The position numbers were made by a program, and so were the translations under genes. This document shows, one piece after another, positions 24,961 through 37,000 of a DNA stretch of 64,000 nt. Origin of the DNA: Hyalella azteca (taxonomy: Eukaryota > Arthropoda > Malacostraca > Amphipoda > Hyalellidae); assembly GCF_000764305.2 (NCBI RefSeq), contig NW_025936638.1:1-64000 (forward strand), given 5' to 3'. The number at the start of each line of letters is the position of its first letter. Position 1 is the first letter of the stretch. The notes beneath the pieces are model-generated. The model was given only the letters and a program-made list of their open reading frames with translations, ran no database searches and was not told the origin of the DNA.

Positions 24961-25748
24961 CTTGTGTTTATAAAAACAACTATAAAACTTGGATATCAGA
25001 AAGAAAATTTATCCTTTACACTGTTTTATTTTTTCAATGAAGTTAATCAATAAAGAACTGCAAGAAAAATTGATTATGTCATGATAAGAAAGTTGAAAGT
25101 TGCTCAATTCAATTGAAGATAGGTAAGTATCAACCAAGCATCAGTGTATAGATGGAGCTTACTCAATTGAAAAACTGGTAACTAAAACAACTTAAAATAG
25201 TAGAAGTCTATAATAAATCACATTTCAGTATTGGGTTCAGTATTGCTCATAATAAATGCGGCTTCTACTGAAGGCCAGCAACAACATGGGTGATTAATGA
25301 ACAATAATTTAATTATGGCAGTGATGAAATAAGTTTGAAGTGGGAAGTGAAATCACAATCAAAATTATGCCAGCTAAATGTTAAAATGCAAAAATGTTAG
25401 AATGCAAAAAGCCCGCAATTAGAGCTCTTTATGTTCAAGAAAGTAAGTAGTAGAATGGTTTACCAGAGCTCCAACTATCAAGCTATTTTGCATCGGTCAA
25501 AAGTTAAAATTGCCAGCAAGGTGGAAGGTATCAATTAATCATCACCCACAAGATGTGGAAGGTCTCAATTGTCCAGCCCACTGAAGCTGGCTTGAAAGAA
25601 GCAGCATTAGCATCTCAAAGAGATGAAGTGACAAGGAGGGACAGGTGAAAAGCAACAGAAAGGAAGACACTCCAACAAGAGGTTGCTTACACGGGACGTC
25701 GGTTGCCCGCACAAGAGAGACAGAGAAGGGAAATGTAAGGAATCTTAC

Positions 25749-25844
25749 CTACATAAAAACGCATCCCCACAACCAAGACCTGCAGTCAGATCCCGCAAGC
25801 TCAGCAGTGGGGCGCTCAGAAACAATCCCCCAAGAGGATTGTTC
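25749..25844 (-). other. PWP2: Candidate non-coding 5' UTR exon of PWP2
   Basis: A 96-bp stretch is bounded on the minus strand by a good acceptor (CATTTCAG/GAACAATCC) and a strong donor (TATGTAG/GTAAGATT), 0.8 kb upstream of the PWP2 start codon. AACACAAG just before the ATG could be the matching acceptor. It does not look conserved as protein. This is inferred from splice signals alone. Confidence 0.35.
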
Positions 25845-26209
25845 CTGAAATGGTAAATGAAAAAATCTTGTTTTAACCAAATTGAGATGTTATTCAATTC
25901 ATTGACAAATAAATCTCTGAAATCCTAAATATTATTTAATTTTATAAGAATGGGGCAATTAATTTTATAAGAATGGGCCCAAGCTTTCCCATTGCCAATT
26001 ATTTGCATTTAGGGTACCAACAAATTAGACTTATTCTTGTCCAGTTTAATGTGAATACCAAGCTATAAATGGGACTTTTTATACTTATAAATATAAAGTT
26101 ATCAATTTATAGGTTTAAAACAGTATTATGCAAAAATTATTTCATGTACATCCATGGTAGTAAGCAAAAAAAAAAAAATCTTCCTTTAGGGCATGACTAA
26201 AGCTTTCCC

Positions 26210-26380
26210 ACTTTCCCACCATTTCCAGAACTGTGAGATTTCTGCCAGATGAATTACTTCCTATCTAATTGTTAACAATATTGCAAGATCAGGCCGCGAG
26301 ATTCCAGATGCATTAAAAATTGGTCACGTTGGAGCTGCATTTAGAAACAAGAAGGAAAATTCCAATCCTGCATGGTGGTA
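26210..26380. repeat. Dispersed repeat family D, copy 1
   Basis: GATTTCTGCCAGATGAATTA, then CTATCTAATTGTTAACA and GCCGCGAGATTCCA, shared in the same order with 31975-32155 and, in reverse, with 52596-52770. Copies are clearly diverged; no termini were defined. Confidence 0.65.
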
Positions 26381-27429
26381 GCATTGTTGAACACATCTTG
26401 TTTGTAGCTTACAAACGAGTGCAAACACTTGGCAATTAACAAGAATAGTGATCTATAAATACAGATTTAATTTAAATAAATATTTGTACAGATTGTTAAA
26501 AAATGTTTATTTTTTAATGTTTTGAAATTTCTCTATGCAAAAACTATAGCATGGGCAGACATGCGGTTTGCTGCATTAGACACACCTTTCCAGCAGCTAC
26601 AAAATAAGCCAAGAAAGCCGAGAAGCCATAATTTTTTATTTTTGCCTGAAATGGTCACCTTAAGATTTAAAGCAATATCTTATATATGATAATGCTGGTA
26701 TCCATGAATAACCATGATGATGATACTTTGTTGATTTACTCACAGTTACAGGACTCAAAACTAAATGGGAGGAAGAGTCTAAAAAACTCTCTGCAGTTGC
26801 CACTGTGCTGAAGACTAATAATTCAAGATTGTTCCTTTTCTAGGCATAAAGTAAAGGCTACGTGGAAATGATACAAAATTTGAAAGATTACTCCGCCTGT
26901 TTCAATTTGAAACAAAGCCTTTTTCAATCGTTTGAAGCAATTTATGAGTGATGTCAATCCAACCCATTGAATACAAAATCTACCTTATGTCTACATATAT
27001 AGTAAGTTTTTCAAGTTGTTTTCACACTTGTGTAAATAGCATTTGAGCATAGCGAAAAGGATGGTTATCGTTATTGAAAGATCTTTGACGATGCATCAGA
27101 AGCAAAATTTATGCCTTCAGAAGATCTTGCCAACATAATAGGATAGAAATTATTACATTTTAGAAATTACTTTGAGATTGTTGTAAATCTGAAAGACAGC
27201 AAGCTCACACAGTAAGATTGGATCAGGATGCAGTGAAGCTTGCCCAGAAATCAGTTGTGATGAGTCATGAGTGTAACTATAAGTGCTGAAGTGCATGGAG
27301 AGCAAGGGATATACTATCAAAGTTGTTAGCAGCATTTTATTATTAAAAATTACCTGGCAATGCATCTTGAAAATGGCAGGCAAAGCTTTGAGCTAAAAAT
27401 CCATATTTTGGCAAAGCTGCTTGCACCGT

Positions 27430-27545
27430 CTGCGCCCTGGCCTGGGCTCCTTCCCAATTCTGACCAGAAACTGGCACATAGAGCTGGGATCGAACCAGCA
27501 CCTCTCTGCTCCAATCCTGATAGGGCACACTCAGGATGATGTATG
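27430..27545 (-). repeat. tRNA-like T-arm, possible SINE remnant
   Basis: On the minus strand GCTGGTTCGATCCCAGC forms a perfect 5-bp T stem with a B-box-like GGTTCGATCCC loop, followed by TATGTGCCA. The acceptor stem pairs only partly and no proper D arm or anticodon arm is seen, so a functional tRNA is unlikely; a tRNA-derived SINE is the simpler idea. Confidence 0.35.
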
Positions 27546-28701
27546 TTTTCAGGGAATTTTCCCGCGCATTATGACTTATGCACAGTTGGCGCAACTTCTG
27601 GCCATCTCCGCTCACACATGCAAGCATATGCGCAGCATGCAGATACATTTTGTCAAGGAACAAGAGACAAAAAACTTATAATACTCAATATGCATTTAAT
27701 TATCCATCAGCAATCTAGTATTTTCCTTGATATGGAAATTTTGTGAAAGTAAAAATCTAGAAATTTATTTTAGAAGAAATTTTCTACAAGTTTCTTATGG
27801 GAACATCATTTGTTTTGCCTTCCATAGACCGTCCAGACGCGAGGCAAGCGGTGAAGAACCAAGTCTTCAGAAATTGGGCAAATGAAGTAAACAAAAATTA
27901 GTGTTAAATGACAGATTTTGCTTGTTCAATATTATATACTATTAGTGTGTTGATAGGGGTTATCAAAGGTTCTACGGTTAATGAAAGGAGCCAAAAATAA
28001 TTTCATCATTCTAATGAATGTAAAATAGTTTTGAGTGCAAAATCTTTTGTAAATAAAATATGTCTAAACATACTATCATCAGAAATTCCAAACGTAATGG
28101 TATGGCAACATCATCTTTACAGACTTTTACGCAATGCTGATACATCATGTGTCATGAGTCATGTTATGTGTCTCTTGAAGGTTGAAGCCATTCATATTTT
28201 ATTAATGTTTAATGTTTGTCTATATAATTAACCATCAAAGTTGCAAAAAAATGAAAACTGATAACAAAAAAAATTGCGGTGCCTGTATTTCTGTATTCAA
28301 TGGGCTTGCACCGCACAAACCCATTCCATGAGTCCACCAGCCGGGAGGATGTTGGGAACGTAACGTATTCCCGACATTGACATACGGGTTTGTACCATTT
28401 ACCAAAATCAGTCCTTTATTAGAAGACTGCTGTCTGAAGGCACCAATCCAGCCATGTGGATTGTTGCCTTCTACTATTCAGTTTTGTAATTTATTTCCAA
28501 CCAAATCGTGATCTATGAATAATGAATAAATATTCATAACTGTGCTGACTCTTAGAACCTGAGTTAACACATAAAAAATCTAGTCAACTTGATGCAGATA
28601 GCCTAAAGTGGCAAAGCAGAGTTTTTTTAGACTCTCCCTCAAGTTCACTTTTGAGTCCTATAAGTAGACCAGTAAAGTATCATGGATACCAGTTTTATCA
28701 T

Positions 28702-29632
28702 AGGGTAAACGCGGTATATTCCAATACATTAAGGATGCATTGAGAAATGAAAAACTATAAAAAAAATCATATGTGTTGCTTGAGTTCTGTTTGCTTTACA
28801 TGACTCTCAAAACACCGCACGACGCACCAGCAACGATGAAACATCACAAAATGTTGCCATATTTATTTAAAAGCCTTTAGAATGCAAACCTACCAAATCT
28901 CTATATTCCGACACTGTGTGTGACTATATTCGGCACGTGGTGAGACGTATTACGACCGCGCTTCAAATTGTACTAATACGTAATTCCGACATCCACGTGT
29001 TCGAGTTCCGATCGCTGTGTGAGCTGTATTGGAATACAACATGGCTTTGAATTAGAACACTATTGAATATTGAGCACTACTTAATTAGGCTTTTAATCAA
29101 CAGTTATTAAACTTTTAATTAAGAAAATTTTAATTTTTGCACACAGCTTGGAACGAGCTGTGTGTCCAATTCAAGTTGTGTCGGAATTAGTTTTTATGTG
29201 TCTAAATCCATTTCTCAACTTAATCATCTATTAATTTATTTACCACTTGAAATCAGCAAATACAAGTATACTTAAAGGATTCCTAATATATTCACAGACA
29301 TATTTAAAAGTCTCAAACCATAATATTCTTTCTACACAAACAGTTTATTACTATTTGGTAGAGCAAGGTCAACTGTCAACTTTCACTCGTGTTTCAATGT
29401 TCTCACTAGGTGACGTGGAGTTTTGCTCTGCGGAGTCTGCGCATCTTAACATTTTCCCACCAGACCTAGTGTTTTGCGGGAATAATTCGCGCAATAGTAT
29501 GATGTCACTATTTCAACCATGATACCATCTACACATGTGTGGAAGGTGGAACTAAGACAAAGCTTAATATAAAGGAAAAAGTTGAAAAGTGTCAGAATTA
29601 CCCACAATGTCAGAATATGGTGCATTTACCCT
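28702..29632. mobile_element. Putative non-autonomous DNA element with GGGTAAAYGC ends
   Basis: The left end GGGTAAACGCGGTATATTCC resembles the inverted right end GGGTAAATGCACCATATTCT, and ATTCCGACA-like motifs recur inside. No transposase ORF and no clear target duplication were found. Confidence 0.35.
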
Positions 29633-29650
29633 TGATAGAAAATTAAACTA

Positions 29651-29804
29651 NTTTTATGAAATGACATGTTTGCGAAGTGCAAACCGCGATTTTTTAATCA
29701 AACAAAAATTTATGACATTCGAGCCGCGAGATTTCATACCTACTGAAATTATATGATATTAGAGCCGCGATATTTCAGACAAAAATAGGACTTTTCCAGA
29801 CTAG
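29651..29804. mobile_element. CTAG-ended dispersed repeat, copy C, truncated at an N
   Basis: Begins abruptly at the N (29651) within the element and is nearly identical to copy A up to TTTCCAGACTAG at 29804. It shows the empty site of the hAT MITE found in copy A. The truncation coincides with the scaffold join. Confidence 0.8.
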
Positions 29805-31013
29805 CGGCCGTTAAAAGCCTAGGTATTCGTTTGTGTTGTGTGTGATAGCGTTTGCCGCGCATTCATCTTTAAACAACTTTAGGAGCACGGCGCACTTTTT
29901 TACCGGCATATTACGGGGCACGGCGCAAATTGATTAAATGACAATAAACATTCCCGCGCACCTGGCACATCTTCATCTGTTCCTAAGTTCTTAGTGCGGG
30001 TAGGGGCCCGCACTAAGGGGGCTGGGCGGCCTGGCTGAGTCTGCTGAAATGTATCCTAACCATTGGACCAAACTTGTATTGTGTATGAACTTCAATACCA
30101 TTTTATCATAATCATTATAGAATATAGGCAGGCGAGTTAAACGCAGTTAAAAAAAACGCTATAGTGAGTTACTGTGCGTGCGAGTATAGGATAGCCTACT
30201 GACGGCACACGTGTGGAAGTATCCGAGAACGCTTGGGTAACCACACCGTACGAGAACGTGAACCACACTGACTTTAAACCACAGAATATAAACCTATTGC
30301 TAAGCTAACATCGTGCTCCGCAGCCACAAAGGGCTTCTTGAAAAACGTTAAAGGCGTGTGTTGCCAAGAAGTGTATGTTGTGGTAAAGAACATTTTTAAA
30401 AATGTATGTTGACAATCTTTTTATCATATCGTAATAGCTTCGAGAATCGTGAAACGAGTCATATTCATCACGTAGGACCATGGATAAAAGACATTTAAAA
30501 TTAGATGTTTCACCTAATAAATAATATCTTGCTTTTAAGCGACATCTCGGACAAATTTACGGCCTGACGTGCTTATAGGAATGCTCGTCATGAGAAGCGT
30601 AATATCTTGTCATGTTAGAATACGATAGAATTGTATTTTATCCCCGCTTATGATACAAACTGGAATATATTTCTTCATTGATGGAATATAACGCTGGAAA
30701 TTTTGAAATATAATTTTTGAAAACGCTGGCCGTATAGCGAAATACTTCTAATTGCTTGCTATATAAATATTATTATTGCAATGGAGACTATATATTGTGA
30801 TCCAAGTGAGACTGATCATTCCGCAGCATGCCCTTCACAGCGACCTAGGAAAAGGAAGTCAGCACAGATACCTGATTCAAAATAATCTCGACACTCGTCA
30901 ATCGGCCATCGTGCATTTACGCTGGTGATTTAGTGTTTGCCATCAATTTTTTGACTTCTCAGATACAGTCTTCTTCTCAGAAGAAATTCCAGTTTCTTGC
31001 AATATTAAGCAAG
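29805..31013. other. SNW1 upstream region and probable 5' UTR
   Basis: Non-coding sequence before the inferred SNW1 start. It is richer in CpG near 29820-30330 than the surroundings, so the promoter may lie here, perhaps shared with PWP2. No defined core promoter motif could be assigned. Confidence 0.4.
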
Positions 31014-34000
31014 ATGATTTCTTTACAAGAGTGAGTATTTTATGTTGCATCCATCTTCCATAAATATTATCATGCTCTTTAGTTTTAGTTGCATCAATCA
31101 TTTGCTATTGCTGGAATGCTAGGTAGTAGGTAGCCTAGGGCTACCTAGCCCTAGGCTAGTATGTGCACAAAATAATTTTTTTTTCTGTGATCCTAATGAA
31201 AATTATACCACTCAAAAAAGAAAAAATTAGAAAGATATCATATAAGTATGAATATTGAATAGAGTAGGTCAAAAAGTGAAAAAGCCATTAACGTTTCCTC
31301 TTTTTAATTTCACCCCCAAAATGGACCAACTTCTAACACTTTTTGTGGAAAAACTATCAGTTCTAGGCTTCCTATGAGCCAATTTCAAAGATTCATGCAC
31401 CATTAGAAAGTTCATGTTATAGCTAGGCTATCTATTCTAACTAGAATACAACATTTTGGTTAAAAATTCGACTAGAGGTGGGTAGGGAAAATGGGTGCAA
31501 CTGAAATTAAATTAAAATTATTAAATTCAGTGTGGAATTCCAGAGGGGCAATATACCGTTTTTAACTGGTAAACATAGCAAAATGGCAAGCATGACGTTA
31601 AAATCTGGAAAGGCCAGCATACCTCCGCACTAGTCTGGAAAAGTCCTATTTTTGTCTGAAATATTGCGGCTCTAATATCATATAATTTCAGTAGGTATGA
31701 AATCTCGCGGCTCGAATGTCATAAATTTTTGTTCGATTAAAAAATAAGAAATGGAATCACGGCTGGCAAATCCATAAAACCACGGCTCAAAAAATTCAGT
31801 CGCGGCTCGCCAAGTAGATATATTCCATACTAGCCTCCGCAGGCTCCAGTTGCTTCCACTTTCAGTCCATCATCATCACTGACAAGTCTCTGCAAGCTGC
31901 CACTAGACTCCTGTGTTTGGTATTTTTTCTATCCAAGACAAGACAAGCCTGAAAAACATCTACATTTAATTTTAAGGCCGCAACCAGAAGTTTCCTGCAA
32001 TTTCAGGAACTGCAAGATTTCTGCCAGATGAATTACCTCCTATCTAATTAATAACAAAAGTGCATCATTGGGCAGCAAGATTCCAATTGTGTTAAAAAAT
32101 GTTCAAATTGGAGCCGCAAGATTTCAGAAACAAGTAGGAAAATTCTAATCCTAAGACAAGATGAGACAACAGGCTCTGTCCTGGTTTGCAATAAAAACCA
32201 GGACAATTTTCAGGCCTTCGTAACTTTGTAAGAATTCTGAGATGATACCAAGTTCAGACGAGACGTCCTGGTTAAAATAGGGAGCTTCAAATTTCCCAGA
32301 ATATATACCGTAAAATGGGGTAACTTAGACCACTTTTTTTTATAAATGATGCCATTTTTTTTAATAGCTAAATTAAACTTGAATTGAAACATGCAAAATA
32401 CAGGTCTATACTCTAGCTTTACTCACCATAAATTGCTGGCTCCTGCCTCTCATAGTCTTTATGTAATTTAAAAAAAAGTGATGGTCTTTGTTACCCCAGC
32501 TCATGGGGTATCTTAGACCGGATGGTAAAATCAATTATATTTTTGGGTAAAATAACTCCAAATAACTCCAGGTTTTGGTGCATTGTAGTATAACTCTTCT
32601 AGTTACATATGCAAATGACAAACTTGAGGAAAGTGTCATAGTTTGCAAATGGGGGGGCACTGCCCCATAATGGGGGAAATGTGACTACCTAATGGCAGCC
32701 CTGACGGGGTAAAATTGACTGGCTTGGAAATTAAGTTAAAATTACCATATATAAGACTCTGTAGAGTCTGAAAAATAAAGAAAAAACATAAATAGGCTGT
32801 CAAACATAAAATATGTTATATATGGTAATTTTATATTAACTTCCAAGCCGGTCTATGTTACCCCATCAGAGCTGACATTAGGTGGTCTAAGTTCTCCCAT
32901 TTGGGGGTGGCACTACCGATTTGCAAACTATGACACTTTCCTAAAATTTGTCTTTAGCATATGTAACTAGAAGAGTTCTTCTACAATGCATCAAAACCTG
33001 GAGTTATTTAACCAAAAAATAAAAAAATTGGAGGGGGTACTCCAACAGGCTTTTAATAATAGCTCTTTTTTGTGGGTCACATTATTAATTTTCTAACCTA
33101 TTAGATATGCAAACTTTTTAAATCTTTCTATTGTGTTACATAGCCTCAGTATTAGGCCTTTGATGGCCATTGACAAAATTTTTCTATGTCAAACCGTTTT
33201 TGAGTTTTGAGGGTTTTTGTTAAAAAAAACAAAAGTGGTCAAAGTTACCCTGCTGGTCAAAGTAGCCCCATTTTTCGGTATTTGTATTGGCCATAGACTG
33301 TAGTGATTGTGTAGTCATTCTATTTTTAGGGGACTATGCACTGGTCACTGGATGGAGAAATGATAATCAACAGTGGTCAGTGCCCAGTGGATATCATTCA
33401 GAATATATGTAAATTTATATATGTATTCACAATTTGTAGGACATGCATGCAATGTGCATGTTGACTTAATGCACTGGCATAAATACATTATACTGAAATA
33501 CTGAAGGGATCAGCTCAAAATTTGGAATATAAGTAGATATTATCAATGCACTGCGATAACTACAAATTTTTACATTACATTGTTTTCAATTGAAAAACAT
33601 TTTTAGTCAACCAAACTATTCATAACTCACGGAATTAACAACACTTCAGTGTTTCAGTTGCCTGAAAAATTTTTTCGTTTTAATTGAAAATGATGTAGTG
33701 TAAAAATCTGTAATTATTTCTATCCCAGGGCATTGATAATAGGTGGTGAAGATAATCTAGAATGGCATCACTGAGATCCACATGCAGTCAGTAAATATTG
33801 CAACATCAGAATAGTGGCAGCCTCTCACAAGCTCAGTGTAAACCATGACATAGCGGTGGGAGGTGTAACGTGGTAGGCATTCCGATTCATTTTGTTACAT
33901 AAACATGAGAATATATTACCTGATAAGAATTCCATGCTGCTCTGTAGGCTTAAGCCCTACCATCATCAGGAGTCAGGATTTTTTACAGTGTGGAATTTAG

Positions 34001-37000
34001 AGGAGTATTAAATTAACTTTAAGACATAGCATATTGGAAAGGCCATCACACAACCAATCACAGTCTGGAGAGGATGACGCCTCAACCAATCACAGCTGGA
34101 AAGAGGCACGTATCTGCCCTAAAATGACAGAAACTTTATGCGTGAACCTAGAGTTACAGCCTGGTCAGGAAGATGTAGGTTTTTGGAGGAAGTTATGATG
34201 ATTAGGTATCCAATTAAGAAGCATATAAATATATTGCTTATTGTCCTATATACCTATATTTTCAGTTCAGTTTGAAGAAAATATTAGGAAACTGCAAAAA
34301 AAAATTTTTGGGATGCCATAATACATTTTCAGCCATAATTCTATATGCAGGAAGAAAAAGAACTGATATCATCTAAAAATATCTAATCTTATTTGCTCCA
34401 TACTTTAGCAATGATGTCAAAATATTTAAATAATTTTAAATGGAAGCATTCCTTGTAATTGATTTTTTTGTTTTACTTAATATTGCTTGTACCAATGGTC
34501 AATTGTTTTTCCTAATTCTTAACTTTGATGGAATATTTTAATGGGAATTACAACCTAGAAAATGTATATTATAGGTTTTAAATAAATATTAATCTAAATT
34601 TGTATAACAGTATCTTGCCACCTGTGAGTGGCCATGTGTGGGACCGGGAAGCTGAGGATGACAGAAGACGACTCCAGCGCCAACTGCAGCAAATGGCGCT
34701 CGTCTCAACAGCCCGGTCTGCTCCTCCATATTTACATAGAAAGGGATGGGTTCCTCGGGTTCAAGAGGTACTAACCAATTTCTTACTTAAACTAAATTTA
34801 AACTTGGGTAAATTTGCAAAAACATTTAAATCCTTTGTAAAATCACATTATAAGGCTTAAGTTTACAATGTTCACTCCAAATGTTTGTGGATATAATTAT
34901 TTAGTCATCTGTTGTCATATAAATGGGATCTTATGTGCCCATTGGACAGATTATTCAGATATACTACCTGAGATATATCTAATATACCGGTATTCATGTT
35001 TTGTCCAGGACTTTGGTGATGGAGGTGCGTATCCAGAGTGCCCTGTAGCTCAATACCCTCTCAACATGGGTAAGAAAGATGACAATGAAGGAGGGAAGAC
35101 GAGCACAGCTCTTGCAGTACAGCTCGACTCTCAGGGAAAAGTCAAGTATGACTTGCTGGCTCGACAAGGACACGCTAAAGACAAGGTAAGCATGGAAACT
35201 TTTTTCCACGACTTACTCATGGGCCCAGAGTGTACAAAATATGAAATTTGTAGTGATTAATTTAATTTATTATTATAAATGTATCAATAAATATTAATAA
35301 TATTAATTAATATATTGATAAACATTGAATTTTTTCCTGCCATGGACACAAAAGTATTAAAATAATTTAGTACTATTTCTGGATCTCTTCAGTAGCGACA
35401 GTTTTTGTTAAAGCCATAATTTTAAATCCTGATTTTACAGAAATTAGCAAAAAATTAGCTGTAAAAATTCTTTCTCATCAGATGATTTACTTTCTTCTTA
35501 TTGTTGGAACAGATAATATACAGCAAGCTGACAGATCTGCTGCCATCAGCTGTGACAAGCGAAGATGATCCTGAAATTCAGAAGCCTGAGCAGGACACCA
35601 TTGATGACATCACAGAGAAGACCAGACTAGCGCTAGAGAAGCTCACTCAAGGAAAAATTGCAGCTGCTATGCCTGTCAGGTAATGCCATCACTGAACAAG
35701 GCTATTGATACCAAAACTGTACCCTTGATGTACAATTGTAACTGCAGTGTAATTTTATAGCAATAACATTGAATTTTCTAAAAAGTTCAAACATCAAAAT
35801 TTTGCCTTAGCTTGAATTGGTGCCTTTAATTTTTTTTACCTTTTCTCCATTCTAGAATTAGTGAAAAGTTGCCTTTGTCATACTAATTTCCATTGCTTTG
35901 TGATGTTTTTGATCTTGTTTATTATGTTCTGGTTGTGTCACATTAATGATGGCCATATCATGAGGCAGATGTGCTGAGAAGCAGGCGCCTGCACAGTACA
36001 TCAGATACACGCCAGGGCAGCAGGGCTCTGCCTTCAACTCGGGAGCGCAGCAGCGCGTCATCAGAATGGTTGAGATGCAGAAAGACCCAATGGAGCCTCC
36101 AAAATTCAAGCAAGTCTTTGAACATGAATAATTTGTGATAAAATTATTAATGGTAAATGAATTTTTACATTTAAAAATTAACATTGAAGAAATTTTTAAC
36201 ACTGGTTATTTATGATTCATTCTGATAATGATGAAATAGTGCCTATTAGATTGAATTAAAAATTGAAAAATGAATGTTGTTTATAGTAACTTCAATTTCA
36301 AAGTATGCAATACTAAATATTTTGCACTCAACCTTGACTATTTTTTTTTACTGACGTATGTTTTTGAGCATATAAATCAATTTCACTGCAGCATAACTAA
36401 ACATTTACTATTTTTCACGACAGCATCAGCAAAAAGGTTCCGCGAGGTCCCCCATCTCCACCGGCACCTGTCATGCACTCGCCAACAAGAAAAGTAATAT
36501 CTCATCTTATGCACTTAAGTGTTTATCTTGAATAAATGATATCTTGAAGCCTGGGAATGTTTTTGGTGCTAGTTTGTTTTCATTTTCTGTAGCTGCTCAA
36601 ATAGTATTGAATTTCAAACAAGGTTGTTAATGTGGGATTTTCTTTTCTTAAATCTTAGGTACCAAATCTAGGCACTAAACTAAATTCAGTCATTTGACAA
36701 ACTCTGTCTGCTAATTAAAATTCAGGTTGAGCTTCACGCAGATCAAAAGTTTATCTGAACTTCAGCATAATATTACTTTCTCAATCAAAATATCATGTAA
36801 TGGCTATCTTGAAAGAATTAGGCCTTACATTTCCATGTTTAAACCTAAGCTCATATTTTTTGCGTCAAATTAGTAATATTTTGAACATATTTTCGCTGCA
36901 GGTGACTGTAAAAGAACAACAAGAGTGGCGCATCCCTCCATCCGTGAGTAACTGGAAGAATCCCAAAGGCTACACTCTACCTCTGGACAAGCGTCTCGCC

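Larger units (their letters stand above)
24961..28600. other. Intergenic / PWP2 5' flank, repeat-rich, no coding gene
   Basis: AT-rich sequence between the divergent PWP2 and SNW1 genes. It contains the candidate UTR exon, one copy of an old dispersed repeat (26210-26380) and a tRNA-like B-box remnant (27430-27545). Six-frame reading gives no recognisable protein. Confidence 0.6.

Noticed and set aside
27430..27545. Functional tRNA gene
   Set aside because: Only the T arm is convincing; the D arm, anticodon arm and acceptor stem do not fold.
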